Shown in pieces: positions 1 to 12,136 of a DNA stretch of 64,000 bases. A program made the position numbers and the translations under genes. The stretch spans positions 19,571,202 to 19,635,201 of the forward strand of contig OX439137.1 of the NCBI GenBank assembly GCA_949318235.1. The letters run 5' to 3'. The DNA comes from Ecdyonurus torrentis. Lineage: Eukaryota; Arthropoda; Insecta; Ephemeroptera; Heptageniidae. The notes under the pieces were generated by a model, which worked only from the letters and a program-made list of their open reading frames with translations, ran no database searches and was not told the origin of the DNA. Numbering within the stretch: position 1 is the first letter of the stretch; each line of letters starts with the position of its first letter.

Positions 1-422
1 TAATGTTTTATTGCAATATATCCAAACTTCTCGCGTGCAGTCAGTTTTGTATGCTGTTATTATTGACGAGAAATATAAAACTACTATTGTCCAAACTTTA
101 TGCTGTACGTTGTGTTTCATCACATCAATGTTTCCATCTCGAGTATTTATTACTATAGATATTTTATTATAGGTAAAGCAAGTAGCATACACGGAATACA
201 TAAATTTGACAAATTGTTTAGTTACATAGATGTAACTCTTCATGTGCAGTACAAACCAATAACTGAATTGAAAAAAAGTTTAAACAGTAACTTGTTAGCA
301 TACACGTTATTTATTTCTTCCGCAATGGTAAACATTATGCTCTTTGCATCATAAAAAACTTTATATAAAATCGATGCTGTTGCGGCTTAATCACACTTCT
401 ACATTGAGATAAAAACCAGTGT

Positions 423-455
423 ATACTAAATGATTATCATTTCTCACATTGCAGA
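423..455 (+). promoter_or_regulatory. Branch-point-like TACTAAA plus 3' splice acceptor just before the kinase start codon
   Basis: TACTAAA at 424-430 is followed by a T/C-rich stretch and TTGCAG ending at 454. The start codon of the kinase is at 456-458, so the mature 5' exon would have only one base of untranslated sequence from this locus. Either a 5' UTR intron begins further upstream, outside or inside 1-450, or this is a trans-splice acceptor for a spliced leader. I see no convincing coding exon in 1-450. Confidence 0.6.
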
Positions 456-3400
456 ATGAACCGGTACGTGACATTAAATCAGCTGGGAGATGGGACGTAT
501 GGCTCCGTGGTGCTCGGACAACGTATCGACACCGGAGAAAAAGTCGCCATCAAGAGGTAAGTCATGTTTATACATGTTTTAATACATATGTAGTCTAGTT
601 GATTGTGTGTGACATCATTAAGTTGTCAGTTATACAAAATTACTATAGTGCACAATATATATTAATCATATTACATTATTTATAGTGAAAATAAGTCATC
701 ACATTTTTTATATTTAGTATTATTGATTATATCGATGGTTTTTCTGCATAATGATTCTAACAGTGTCTGAAATCAAATTAACAAGCAAATAAATAATTGA
801 GTAAATAAGCAAATAATTTAAATAATGGAGTTTATTGGTTTAGCGCGCGGGGAAAGCTAAGGGTTTCCTAATTTAACATTACGCTAATGGGAAAAACAGT
901 TTTTTATTTATTTATTTATTTATTTTTGGAAAACTACTCCCCCGATTCCGGAGAAATTTAAATGAGAAGTACTATACATACTTTTACGTGTTTTAACCCA
1001 AAGAATTTTTTAAATATTTTTTTAAACCGATAACCTCCAACGCAGTAAATACTTATAGTACTTATACTTATGTTATTACAAAATAGAAATATTTCTGCTC
1101 TACAAGATAGCAATTATTCATAACAAAATAATTTAACTTTATTTTTTTTCATGTACTGTACATATACAATACATATACATCATGTTATATTATACAATAC
1201 ATTACACATTATATCAGTATTGTTTACTTTAAAATTATAATTTATTGTGTTTTGTGTTCTAGTTAGTTGGTAAATAATTATAATATCATTTTCTTCGTTT
1301 CCAACAGAATGAAAAGAAAATATTTTTCCTGGGATGAAGCAATGAGCTTACGTGAAGTAAAGGTAAGAAAGAACAAATTAATAATTTAAATATAAATTCC
1401 TTCAAGTGATTTACAATACAACAGTACAGAGTTCAACAATTAAAATATCATATATTTGAGTGCGTTTTATTTCTATAAAACTATGGAGTTCTTGAATTAT
1501 TGAAAATATTTTTTTATATATATTTTCTTTCTTTTTTTATATAATTAATCTCTGACGTTTTCTAAATATTAGTTAAAATACCAACCAGTGATCTATTAAA
1601 TCTAATAGTTTTTTGTGTTTTTTTGAAAATATAAATGTGCATGCAGTCAACATAAAAAATGACAGTGTTTCACCTGCTATTTTCTATACTAATGCTATAA
1701 AAATTTAACGTTATTTTTTTATCCCACTTTCAGTCTCTGAAGAAGCTAAGTCACGCCAACGTGATCAAACTGAAGGAAGTGATTCGTGAGAATGACACGC
1801 TCTATTTTGTCTTCGAGTACATGAAGGAAAATCTGTACCAGCTCATGAGAGACAGGTCAGTTAAAGTACCTACAATATACCAGGTACTCTCACCAAAACT
1901 GTTAAAAACCTCAATTAAATAGCCTGCAGTCAAATGGCAATCAATGATCAATCAATCGGGCAGGCAATCAATGAAAACAATTTGTTCAATATACATGAGT
2001 GTATTTTACTTGGCATTTTCTAGGGACTTTAAGATCAGCTAAAGTCACTACAAGTTACCAAGTACTCTGATTAAATTATTTCTGTGCTGTTGAAAAACCT
2101 ACTGAAATAACGTGCACTTAAATGGCAATCGTGGCCTTTTAATGAAAAAAATTATTGAAATTTCTTATGGGGCTATAATACTAGCTAATTTTTATATTTT
2201 ATGATGATTCATACTTTGATTCCATCAATATGCAATATTTTACATATTATTTAATAGACGAATTTTATTAATCTTTCATCCACTGTGAAGGTTACTTAAT
2301 AGATGCGCCAAATCGTTGAATCAAAATGATATATTTTATTCCCCATAAAAATTGACAAACTTATAACTTTTGACGTAACTCAGCCTCTTTTTTGAAGTTA
2401 AACTTACGAAACTTTTTCACCTTGTTTAAAATTATAGTAAAAAATATTAAGCAGAAATACTAATTGCATGTATTGGATAAAGACTGATTAATATCTTCAT
2501 AAAGTGGGAATGAACATGACTTGTATTAAATTTTACTACTGTTAAATTAGTTACATGAATTATTATATTATTTAGTTATAGAAGGCGTGTTCATAAACCT
2601 TCGTTATTTGTAAAAAGTTATAAATAAAAGGCAATTGGTATTGCGCATTTTTTTGTTACAAAATAAAAGGCTTACAAACAAACCTAAAGTCACGACTCTT
2701 TGCTTACAGAGAAAAGCTATTTCCTGAGCCTGTAATTCGGAACATGGTATACCAAGTACTTCAGGGTCTTGCCTTCATGCACCGCAATGGTTTCTTCCAC
2801 CGTGACATGAAGCCTGAGAACTTGCTGTGTATGGGACCTGAGCTCATCAAGATTGCAGACTTCGGCTTGGCAAGGGAGATCAGGTCGCAGCCGCCGTATA
2901 CTGACTACGTCTCCACACGATGGTCAGTATCACATTGACATGCACTTGAAGCCATATTCAAAATAAAACAATAACAGTCTAAAGTAGTCGTTTAACGTAA
3001 CTCATTAACGTTACGTTAACTATAACGTTAGATGGTTATTTACACGGGAAAAAAATTAACTACGTAATAATTCTATATCTACATTTCAGCACAATTTGTT
3101 CAATACAATATAATCTATACAATACTGCATAATTACTGTGTTATATATAACATAAATATTATGTTCTACAGCATAAATATTTGAATTGCTCTAATTTAGC
3201 ATAATTTAAGCTATAATATAAATGCAGCATAAATTGATTTATTTTTTCTGTGTATACATTTAATATATATCAACAAAATTAACATCATTGAAAAAAGTAA
3301 TGTTAGATTAGTATTTTTTTTTTTTAGTTAATAATATCTGTAACGTTACTTTTCAAAAGTCATTTTCTGCTATTTGCTGACGTCACAATATTTTGAATTT

Positions 3401-6400
3401 ATAACTTGAGTGCTTATGTTTATACTCTAACAACAGGAAAAAATAAGTACCGGGAAAGGAAATTATATGATCTTCAAAGTGGCAGGTAGCTCAGGCCTAG
3501 AAAAGTTTGTTTCTAGCGCGAAGTTTTCTTCCTCTTTTTTCTACCGTCACGTGGTTTTCTTTTCCGGCACTTCCGTTTCCGTTTTTTAAAGTAAATATAA
3601 GCTCTCCTCTACTCTGCTCATAAGTTAAGCCTTGTTATTAACTTATATAATATGTTAAGATTTCATTCTTTACAAAATATTCATCAATAAGTATTATATA
3701 ATCCTGTATTACACTGTATATTCAGGTATCGAGCCCCTGAGGTGCTCCTGCACTCCACATGCTATGGCAGTCCTATAGACTTGTGGGCCGTGGGCTGCAT
3801 CATGGCAGAGCTCTACACCTTCAGACCTCTCTTCCCTGGTAACTCAGAAATCGACGAGATCTTCAAAATTTGCTCAGTCCTAGGGACTCCAGATAAGGTA
3901 TTTCGACAAATTTTATATATTTTTATTTCAATTTTTTTTATATAGAAACAACAATCTAAATGTGAATTTATATACCGACCCATATGTTATTTAGCGCTCA
4001 CTTATGGCGTTGACTTTAACATGAATGAAACCACACTATTAAAATCTGATCATAATTTTTGTTTTAATGAAATCTAATTAATTTTTTCAGCGTGACTGGC
4101 CAGAAGGCTACCAGCTGGCTAATGCGATGAACTTCAAGTTCCCGCAGTTCTCACGTACTCCACTAAGTTCACTCGTACCCAATGCAAGTGACGGAGCAAT
4201 TGCTCTGATGGAGGATTTACTTCAGTGGGACCCGCTCAAGAGACCATCAGCTGTACAGGCACTGAGGTAATACCATCAAAATTAGTATACAAATAGCACA
4301 ATAAAATTGCAGTATAAATTACATTTTTTATGTAAAGTAAATAAACATTTAATTCTATGCACCAACTCGCATTGGTGCGGTAAAAATAGTTTAACGGAAA
4401 AGTTCTATATGTAACCCACGGTATAATAGGCAAACTTAAATCAAACCCGAGCTGGTATGGCCGAGTGGTGAAGTCAGCTAACTCGTAACTTTGTACTCCT
4501 TACCGAGTATAGGTTCGAGCCACTGCTGGGTGCGTACGTGAAGTGTGAGAGCACAACACGTTGCACGATGCATGTTTACATGCATTCCATGACGACGCAC
4601 AGCATTCGGGAGGTGCATGATTGATATGATTGCATCAACCAGCCTACCTAGAGTTCCACGTGTGTCGATAAGAAAATGCCTTTACGGGACTTAGGAGAAG
4701 GTGTATCACAATAACACAATATGACAACAACAAAAAAAGTTATGTATTATATTATATGATTCCAGGTACCCCTATTTCAAAGTTGGACATCGGCTAGGTG
4801 TTGCCTCTGAGACGTCAGCACGTGGTGACCACGTGTCCCTGGCTCAAGCTTCTATTGGTCCTTCAGTCTATGGCTTCAACGACAGCAGACGTTGGGCTAG
4901 AGATCGTGTAGAGAGCGAGCTCGATGATATGCTCGGGTAAGTCAGGTAATGACGTCACTTTATGTAGAGCACATGCGCAGATCAAAAACACAAGTTTCTA
5001 ACGTCTTTTTAGCACTCTATCAGGCAATTACAGGGGCAACTCTTTGCTTTTCTTATATATAACGCTGTTTATTTAATTGTTTTTAATTAATTTATTATTC
5101 TTGATCTTTTTTAAATATGTTACTAAAGTTTTGGTGCTTTTTCTATTTAATTTTCAATTATTTCAATCCATTTCATTGTTTTTTTTATCTTTGTTATGGC
5201 ATCATATATATTTATGTAACGTTTCTCTCTCTCCTCTCTCTCTCTCTATTTCTCTCTCTCTCTTCTCTATATGATAAATTTTAGCAATTTTATCTTGCGC
5301 CCCTTTGAGATTTTTTAAAAACTTATTTAAAATACTTCTCATAGTAAATTAAAAAACAAAATTCAATACTATAGTAGTTAAAAAAAACTAGACTGTTTAT
5401 AAATAATATGTCATTAGTCATCAGAATTATTCCTCTGAAAAATTCAAGCCTTAAGCAATTGTCTACACTTCAGCGGTAAATACCTTTTTCATTTGGCTGA
5501 TAAAGTAATAATGCATATTTTAATTTAAAAATTGATATGATTTATATAGACAATAATACGACATGCACATCCTTTCTTGCATTTTGTCGCACAATAGCTT
5601 ATAATATAGTTTTAGTATTTATCTCGAATGATTATTATTTTTAATACCTAACTTTTTTTTAAAATAATAAAATATAAACAAATTCAATATTTAGAAAAAA
5701 AAAAGACAGGATTTTTTGAAGACGTAGAACACCTTGAACAAAAAAGTTGCGTAATATCCTAACAAACCTGAAAATCAACGTTGATTTAGCCGGAGTCATT
5801 GATTTCTAATTTATTTTCCATTCACAAAATGACACTGGTGGTCACTGACGTCACAGCTCGCCCAGTTTACGCGCGCGTGGACTAGAGAGCTGTGACGTCA
5901 GTAACCGCCAGTGGCATTTTGTAAATGGAAAATAAATTATAAATCAATGCTTTCGGCCAAATCAACGTTGATTTTCAGGTTTGTTAGGATATTACACAGC
6001 TTTTTTGTTTAAGGTGTTCTACGCCTTTCACAGTATTTTTATTTTTATTTAAAATTTATGTGTAATATTTTAAATAAAATGATCTGTTTTTCTTTTAGGA
6101 AATAATATGATTTTTTATAATTAATTTTATGAAGTGTAAAAACTTCTTTATAGTAAACTTGAAAAAAAAAGTACAGGATTCATTTAAGATTTCAGACCAA
6201 AAAGCATTAAGTTTTGAGCATAAATTATCTGAGAATCCGTATAAAATAAATCATTTTTTAAAATCCAATATTCTGTCTTCCAAATTATATTTAAGTAATA
6301 TTTTAATTTTGTAATGCGCTGTTTTAGCTTGCTCTTTAACACCATGTTTGAACAAAAAATAGCAATGCATAGAATAATGGTAATTAAAAAAAAAATTTAA

Positions 6401-9400
6401 CTCAAAACAGGGAAATGGAGCTATATAAATTTGTAAACTAAAGGGGTTGGGAAAGTGTTAAATTGTAAATGAATGTATATTTAATGGTATATTTTATCAA
6501 TGTATCTTTCTTGCCATCAGATAATGAAAGGTAATGAAAACTCATTTCAATTGTCTTTTGTAATTTTGCCCCATCGCCAAGATTTAAAAAATAAATAACA
6601 AAATATAGTTTAAAGTAAAAAAAAAAAAAAAAAAAAAGTAGAGGAAATAAATAATAATTATATATTTGCAAAAGACGATAATGAAATACATTTTCCGTAC
6701 CTTACATTAACTAAACATTACATTGTATTTTATATGACAGCGCCTACCTATATGCATCACTATTTTTTAACCTTAGTCTGTCAAATATGGCGTTAAAGCG
6801 TACTTGAATGCAAGTACCATATCCATGCGATCGAGTGTTCGCTAGGCTATATAGGGCATGAGGTGTAGATTAGCGTAGTGATGGCTGTGTATGTCTGTCT
6901 TGCAGTAACGCCATCCCCACCACTGAAAAGCACTTGCAACGTGCACTACAGGATAACAAGAAAGCTATGAACTGGGAGAGACCTGTCAACCCAGTGTTAG
7001 CAAGGTAACAATCAAGCAAGCAACTAATCAATTGAATAAAAATAAATGAATGAGTGAATGAGTGAATGAATGAATGAATGAATGAATGAATGAATGAATG
7101 AATGAATGAATGAATGAATGAATGAATGAATGAAAGAATGAATGAATGAATGAATGAATGAATGAATGAATGAATGAATGAATGAATGAATGAATGAATG
7201 AATGAATGAATGAATGAATGAATGAATGAATGAATGAATGAATGAATGAATGAATGAATGAATGAAAGAATGAATGAATGAATGAATGAATGAATGAATG
7301 AATGAATGAATGAATGAATGAATGAATGAATGAATGAATGAATGAATGAATGAATGAATGAATGAATGAATGAATGAATGAATGAAAGAACGAACGAACG
7401 AACGAACGAACGAACGAACGAACGAACGAACGAACGAACGAACGAACGAACGAACGAACGAACGAACGAACGAACGAACGAACGAACGAACGAACGAAAC
7501 GAACGAACGAATTTAAATTAATAAATTATATAATAGTTATAAATAAAATAAATTTTGTAAGAAAATAGTAAATATAAAAATCCATCAATTAATCAATTGA
7601 AATAACATGATCATGATCCATACTATCAACCAACAACCGACACTCAACCCTACCTGAAGAAAAAAGCAACATAGATCAAAATTACATCGTTCCATTGCCT
7701 CAACAAAAATTATTCAATCGTACTTTATTTTAATAATTGTATTGTTAAAAAAATAGACCATACAAATATGAATCCCTGTTTGTAAGCATTGTAACATGTT
7801 TCCCTAATTTTATTTTATATTTTACAACAATTCCTCCTCAACAAGTCAAGAAAAAAAAAAAGCAATCAAATTTAAATGTGCAAGTCTTGATTTTGTTGAT
7901 TAGATCATGCATGAACAACTGCTAACGTAAGCCCTCAATTGAGTGATTGGCATCAGGTATATCGTTATATATCGATACGTCGTCAGCGTCTAGCATACTC
8001 CTAGCCACTATGGTACTTAGCGTCAGTCTAAATACCGATAGATACAAGTCAACGATTTCAATCCCAGGTACATGTCATGGTCAATAGTCATGATGCAATC
8101 TTTCATACTTATATCATATCAAGCAGTAACCTAGCTTATAGTAACAGTTAACTTCTTTTACATTGTTGTTGCAACAATTAAAATTAGAGCTTTAAAAACT
8201 CGAAATTTTTTTTAGCCCGGTTTGACTTGAAACCCGGGTTTACCTTAAAATCGAGCTTTTACTCAAAAAATTGAGCCAAAATTCGGAAAACTCGATATTT
8301 GAGCCGAAGTTTGAAAACGAGCTTTCAAGCCTATGAAGAAAAAAGCTCGATTTTCATTACAAAAAAATTGTTTTTGAAGGGTAAAAGTCATAAATAAAAT
8401 AATTTTTAATAGTATTTTAAACAGCCTATTTTTTCATGATAGAATATTAAAAACACCATTCAAACACACAAAAATTGCAAACTTTTTATTCTTTGCTTTC
8501 TGCAAATTTTTTCATTACCCCGATTTATTTTCAAAAGCTCGTTTTGTTTACGAGTCATTCACGAGCTCAACTCGAAATAGCTCATTTTCGAGCTAAAAGC
8601 TCGAAACCCGGGTTGACCATTTTCAAAAAAATGAGCACCCGAAGATTTTGGCCCGGGCGGGTGCTCGAACCGGTTTTAATTTACAGCTTTAATTAAAATA
8701 ACATACGTAAAAAAGTTATACGTATATTTATGGTTGATTCGTAAGGGTTGTGTTTAGATGTTTTGTATCTCAAAATCTATAAAGAAAATTCTCAGACTTT
8801 ATGATGCCATTTGACAGTTAACAGTAACAGCTATATGTACGATAAAAATTTCAGAACCCGTGACCATCAGATAAGAGAGAGAAAAAATCATTGAAATTAA
8901 CATGGGTTCTTATGGGACCAAAACTTCACGAAATCATAATTTAAAATGTCGCATGATGACCTTCCAATTTTTTTTTCACATTTTTTGAAAATGACTTATC
9001 CTAATGTATCATTGTGTTAAATCTCAGATTTTTCTTTCTTTATAACTTTTTAGTCAAATCCCTAAGTAGCTGATTTTACGTTTTAAGTGGAATTTTCTTA
9101 TTCAGGAAATCATTTGTTTGATTTGATCAGTTCAACAAATTTAGGGAAGTAATTATGGCATTTTCATTTAGAAATGCCAATTATGGACAAATAATTGTCA
9201 AATAGTTGTCAAATAAATTTAATGTAATGGAAATTTGACATATCACTATACAAATCGATTGAATTATAATGTATATAGCAGTAATGTTTTATCTTTTTTT
9301 TTTTTGAAGTTTAAATCTCAATATTGTAAACAAAAAATGTTTTTCATACTAATTAAATATTATTAAAAGCTTATAGAGTATTTATTTTGCAGGGATATAA

Positions 9401-11512
9401 TTTACGTACACGGAAAAATAAATACGTAATTAATGCACCATTGAATAATTATTATATTGTAGATCACAAAATGTTGCTATTTTGTTATAACATAAATTAT
9501 AATTCTGAACATCCTAAATATAATGCTATATGCTATGTAGTATAATTGTCATCCATTACAGCAGAAATTATGTTGATATGTGTAATTTTGCTAGCATAAT
9601 TATTACGTAATTATTTTTGTCCGTACGTAAAAAGAATTATTGTAAAAATATGTATTTTTTATTTGAATACTTGGTCCTCTATAGACAACCTTAATATGTA
9701 AATTTAATATAAAATCCACAAGGATAAATTTATGTTTTTAAAATTGGGTAAAATTGGAAAATTTTAATTACAGTCGCGAGGCATCAGTGTGGAGCCAGCG
9801 TGGATCGTTTGAGCCTAAAGCCGTCACCGTGTTGGAGACGCACCCCAACTATCAACGATTTCCATCTTACTATGGTAAGTTTAGGCAAAGAAAATAGTTC
9901 AACAATTAATACAAGTTATGGAAAATTATTTTACTCGTGAAAGTTATTTCATTAGATGGAAAAAAATTGACCATCGGAATATTTTACTACGGGGGCCGCG
10001 AAATAAACAATTACAAAATTAATACGTAATAATTATGCTAGCTCATTGCAGTAATATTTATGCATAATATCATAATGAAAATAACTATATGCTATATACG
10101 TAAGTGATTATACTACATAACATAACAGTTAAGATATTCAGCATAATTACTTTTATGTTATTACATAATAGTACACAGAAAAATTACTACCTATGGCAGT
10201 TACATGAATCCTGTATTTTGCAATAGGTACACTTTAATATAGAACAGGCAGTTATAAACTACAATACTACAATATCACCTAATATAAGTGAGTCACAACT
10301 TTATTGTAGCATATTGCACCTGTATTAGGTATTATTGTAGTACGTATAATAATACTTGTTCTATAGGTTATATATCTACACAGGAGTTAATACCTGCCTT
10401 AAGTATAATTTTTTTTTCGTGTAACATTTGTGCTCTGTAGTATACTAATTATTCAGTGTAGCACACGCAAAAAAATTAAAACTATAACAATGTATTAGGT
10501 AGACATATAACCTAGAACACAGGTATTATTATACTACAATAATACCTAATGCAGGTGCAATATGCTACAATAAAAGTGTGACTCACTTAGATTAAGTGGT
10601 ATTGTAGTTTAATCATTACCTGTTCCAAATTAAAGTATACCTATTGCAAAATACAGGTTCATGTACCTGCCATTAGTAGCATTTTTTTTCATTGCATAAA
10701 TTATGTAATTCATTTTTTTCCGTGGAGAACGGACGCGAGAATAAAAGCAAGCATTAATTTAAGTAGTAATACAAAATTTTAGGAATAAGGCATAATTTGT
10801 ATTATAATGATGTTCGTAAACCCTATACCCTTGCTCAAAAAAAAAAAAATGCGCAATCACATTTAGAAAGCATTTTAGTGTTGTTCGTAAATCCTGTTTT
10901 CTTGCTACAAAAAAAAAATGCGCATTTCATTTGCTTAACCATAGTTGATCGTCATTTTAGTAGCAGAAAACAGGGTTTACGAACAGTATTGTAATTAATA
11001 TGTGATAATTACGATTGAATGTGAATTAAACCTCACTCTTGTGAAAATAAATATTTTGTTCAGTGCCTTTTTTTTTTTTTTTTTTTTTTTGTTGAATAAA
11101 GACGATTATTTAAATTGATGATTTCAATTATATTTTGGTTGCAGGTTCTAAGTCACGGCACGTAAGCTCCAAGACATACGTGCCCACGACTCTGCATGCC
11201 AGACCTTCAGCAGCAATACACGGCAGAACTGATTGGGCGGCCAAGTAAGTTCTCAATTATTTAATTGTTTAAAGGCGTTGAACAAAAAACATGTCTAATA
11301 TCCTAACATACTTAAATATCAACGTTGATTTGGTCTAAGTTATTGATTTCTAATTTATTTTACATTCACAAAATGGTAGCTGCGGGTTTATGACGTCACA
11401 GCTCACTAGTCTGTGAGCTACAATACAAAAATATTGATGCATGTTACTAAAACTAATGTAGAAAATAAAAAACTAAAAAGTTGAATATTTCTGTTTCAGG
11501 TACCTGAAATAA
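456..11512 (+). CDS. MAK/CILK1: MAK/CILK1 (ICK) family ciliary serine/threonine kinase, 11 coding exons
   Basis: Exons: 456-556, 1308-1362, 1734-1855, 2710-2922, 3726-3897, 4091-4266, 4766-4936, 6906-7004, 9774-9874, 11145-11244, 11500-11512 (stop TAA 11510-11512). All junctions are GT-AG and the frame stays open through 1323 nt, giving 440 aa. The kinase domain covers about residues 4-284: glycine loop GDGTYGSV (11-18), VAIK lysine 33, HRDMKPEN with catalytic Asp125, DFG Asp143, and the activation-loop TDY at 157-159 followed by STRWYRAPE. TDY separates MAK/CILK1 from MOK (TEY), and its numbering equals that of human CILK1. The protein ends in a [13 protein letters not shown] motif shared with MAK/CILK1 C-termini. 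Known members control ciliary length and intraflagellar transport turnover at the ciliary tip. The tail after the kinase is only about 155 aa, roughly half that of human paralogues. A single MAK/CILK1 pro-orthologue is the likely status. Confidence 0.95.
822..1045 (+). repeat. Dispersed repeat about 225 bp, copy 1 (kinase intron 1)
   Basis: Runs from ATAATGGAGTTTATTGG to ACCGATAACCTCCAACGCAG. A second, clearly homologous copy in the same orientation lies at 14379-14605; both share AGCTAAGGGT, CCTAATTTAACATTACGC and GGAGAAATTTAAATGAGAA. No coding capacity; family unknown to me. Confidence 0.7.
3041..3254. mobile_element. MITE family C, diverged copy (kinase intron 4)
   Basis: Begins with ACACGGGAAAAAAATTAAC and ends with TTATTTTTTCTGTGTA, the inverted ends seen in the better copies at 9408-9627, 12370-12596 and 23238-23428. 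The inside is made of AT-rich words such as GCATAAAT and ACATAAATATT. Non-coding. Confidence 0.6.
3436..3590 (-). repeat. Dispersed repeat, minus-strand copy
   Basis: The reverse complement matches 28133-28222: shared words are GCGCTAGAA, the CTAGGCCTGAGCT / CTAGGTCTGAGCT pair, and AAATCATATGAT-like sequence. It contains TTCCGGCACTTCC and a CACGTG E-box in the kinase intron 4. Non-coding; family not recognised. Confidence 0.5.
4443..4736 (+). mobile_element. tRNA-derived SINE, plus-strand copy (kinase intron 6)
   Basis: The head looks like a tRNA: A-box-like TGGCCGAGTGGTGAAG at about 4459 and B box GGTTCGAGCC at about 4511, the internal RNA polymerase III promoter elements. A non-tRNA body with GTGAAGTGTGAGAGCACAAC follows, and the element ends near a simple ACAACAACAAA tail. 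A second copy of the same body is on the minus strand at 54716-54855. It is not a working tRNA gene, because the arms do not pair into a cloverleaf. Confidence 0.8.
5719..6029. mobile_element. MITE family B, full-length foldback (kinase intron 7)
   Basis: About 310 bp with long inverted arms: GACGTAGAACACCTTGAAC on the left mirrors AAGGTGTTCTACGCC on the right. Inner arm words are AAATCAACGTTGATTT and TTTATTTTCCATT. Both arms carry TGACGTCA (5846-5853, 5893-5900). No open frame. Related copies are at 28231-28522 (full), 11268-11416 and 61170-61260 (halves). Confidence 0.85.
7045..7511. repeat. Compound microsatellite (GAAT)n then (GAAC)n (kinase intron 8)
   Basis: About 340 bp of GAAT/AATG units switch abruptly at 7385 to about 125 bp of GAAC units. 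The GAAT part is interrupted by GAAAG at 7132, 7264 and 7384, spaced about 132 and 120 bp, which suggests duplication of large blocks within the array. Confidence 0.97.
7930..8150. repeat. Possible old relative of the 16.7-19.8 kb foldback arm
   Basis: A short block, CAATCCCAGGTACATGTCATGGTC and on to CATGATGCAATCTTTCATACT, resembles the arm at 19630-19700 (ATCCCAGGTACACACTTC, CATGGTGCAACTTTCATACT). The rest is too diverged to align by eye. Confidence 0.3.
8178..8696. mobile_element. Foldback element with CCCGGGTTT-type words, copy 1 (kinase intron 8)
   Basis: The ends AATTAGAGCTTTAAAAACTCG and ACAGCTTTAATT are inverted. Inside are repeated AGCTCG, CGAGCT and AAACCCGGGTT words in both orientations. 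A related copy lies at 19815-20286. Short open frames across it are by-products of the repeat. Confidence 0.7.
9408..9627. mobile_element. MITE family C (kinase intron 8)
   Basis: Inverted ends ACACGGAAAAATAAATACGT and TACGTAATTATTTTTGTCCGT. The inside is a string of ATAATTATGCT / AGCATAATTAT words. Best preserved relatives are at 12370-12596, 23238-23428 and 58440-58700. Confidence 0.8.
9993..10725. mobile_element. MITE family C split by a nested foldback (kinase intron 9)
   Basis: 9993-10171 is the left part of a family C element (TAATACGTAATAATTATGCT) and 10691-10725 its right end (GCATAAATTATGTAATTC then TTTTTTCCGTGG). Between them sits another foldback at 10172-10690, so the family C element was there first. 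Confidence 0.7.
10172..10690. mobile_element. Foldback element with about 220 bp arms nested in MITE family C
   Basis: The left arm (TACCTATGGCAGTTACATGA, CCTGTATTTTGCAATAGGTA, GTGAGTCACAACTTTATTGTAGC) is mirrored by the right arm (GCTACAATAAAAGTGTGACTCAC, TACCTATTGCAAAATACAGG, TCATGTACCTGCCATTAGTAG). About 60 bp separate the arms. Non-coding. Confidence 0.8.
10805..10990. mobile_element. MITE family A, full copy plus an extra left end
   Basis: Family A is about 110 bp with ends AATGCTGTTCGTAAACCCTG and CAGGGTTTACGAACAGCATT. Here a left end at 10805 is followed by poly(A) and a second left end at about 10876, and then the shared right end at 10970-10990. The internal words ATGCGCAT and GATCGTCATTTTAG match the other copies. 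Confidence 0.8.
11268..11416. mobile_element. MITE family B, left half (last kinase intron)
   Basis: Starts at AAGGCGTTGAACAAAAAAC and runs through ATCAACGTTGATTTGG and TGACGTCACAGCTC (octamer 11391-11398), then stops at the middle of the element. The right arm is missing. Confidence 0.75.
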
Positions 11513-11617
11513 CCAGTAGTTAAGATGAAGATAAAATGAAGAGAATCAAATTCTGTGATATTTCCCCTTATATTTCTATAGTCTTCTAAAAACAAACGTA
11601 GTAAACGAGCACAATCT

Positions 11618-11704
11618 AATAAATAGTATTTATTATAAAATGTTCATCGATATCGATGTTTTTTTATATTGATTCGTGCATTTTAATGATACATTGTAAA
11701 TAAA
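11618..11704 (+). terminator. Polyadenylation signals of the kinase gene
   Basis: AATAAA lies at 11618-11623, about 105 nt after the stop codon, and a second AATAAA lies near 11699-11704. Either would give a short 3' UTR that ends before the next inverted-repeat element at 11791. Confidence 0.5.
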
Positions 11705-11790
11705 TCAATCAATATAGTATTAGCAACATTAATTATATATATCAAAATGTCAGGTTTAAATATAAATAGCTGTATGACAAAACAGTGACA

Positions 11791-12136
11791 CTTAAAGGCA
11801 TAGAAAATATGAAATAACATGTTCTTTATAGTCATTAAACACAAAATGTGATCTACAAAACTGATGACAATTTATACCAGAATGTAAATGTGGCCCCACA
11901 AGAGAGCGTGAAAATACTGTAAAGTATGCGATTTGCGTGAAAATTTCTGTGTATGACGTCAGAAACAGGCAAAAACTAGTATGAAAATGTTGTGCGGGTT
12001 GCATAAATCTAAATTTTCTGATTACTGCTACGGAGCTACAGTTGGGTTTTGAGACCAATTAATGTTATTTATGTAAGTCCCATCAAGTGTTTTGTGGTAT
12101 AAATGATTATGTTTTCATGTTGTCTATGCCTTTAAG
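11791..12136. mobile_element. MITE family H, full copy downstream of the kinase
   Basis: Ends are CTTAAAGGCATAGAAAA and TTGTCTATGCCTTTAAGAG. The core contains GCCCCACAAGAGAGCGTG followed by AAAATACTGTAAAGTATGC, and TGACGTCA at 11954-11961. The other copies are at 12771-13107 (full) and 13520-13572 and 16060-16205 (partial). Confidence 0.8.

Noticed and set aside
4449..4540. tRNA gene (Ser/Leu-like)
   Set aside because: A and B boxes are present but the acceptor and anticodon stems do not pair, and the sequence continues into a repeated non-tRNA body; it is a SINE head.
7045..7511. CRISPR-like or satellite array
   Set aside because: Units are 4 bp with no spacers; an ordinary microsatellite in a eukaryotic intron.
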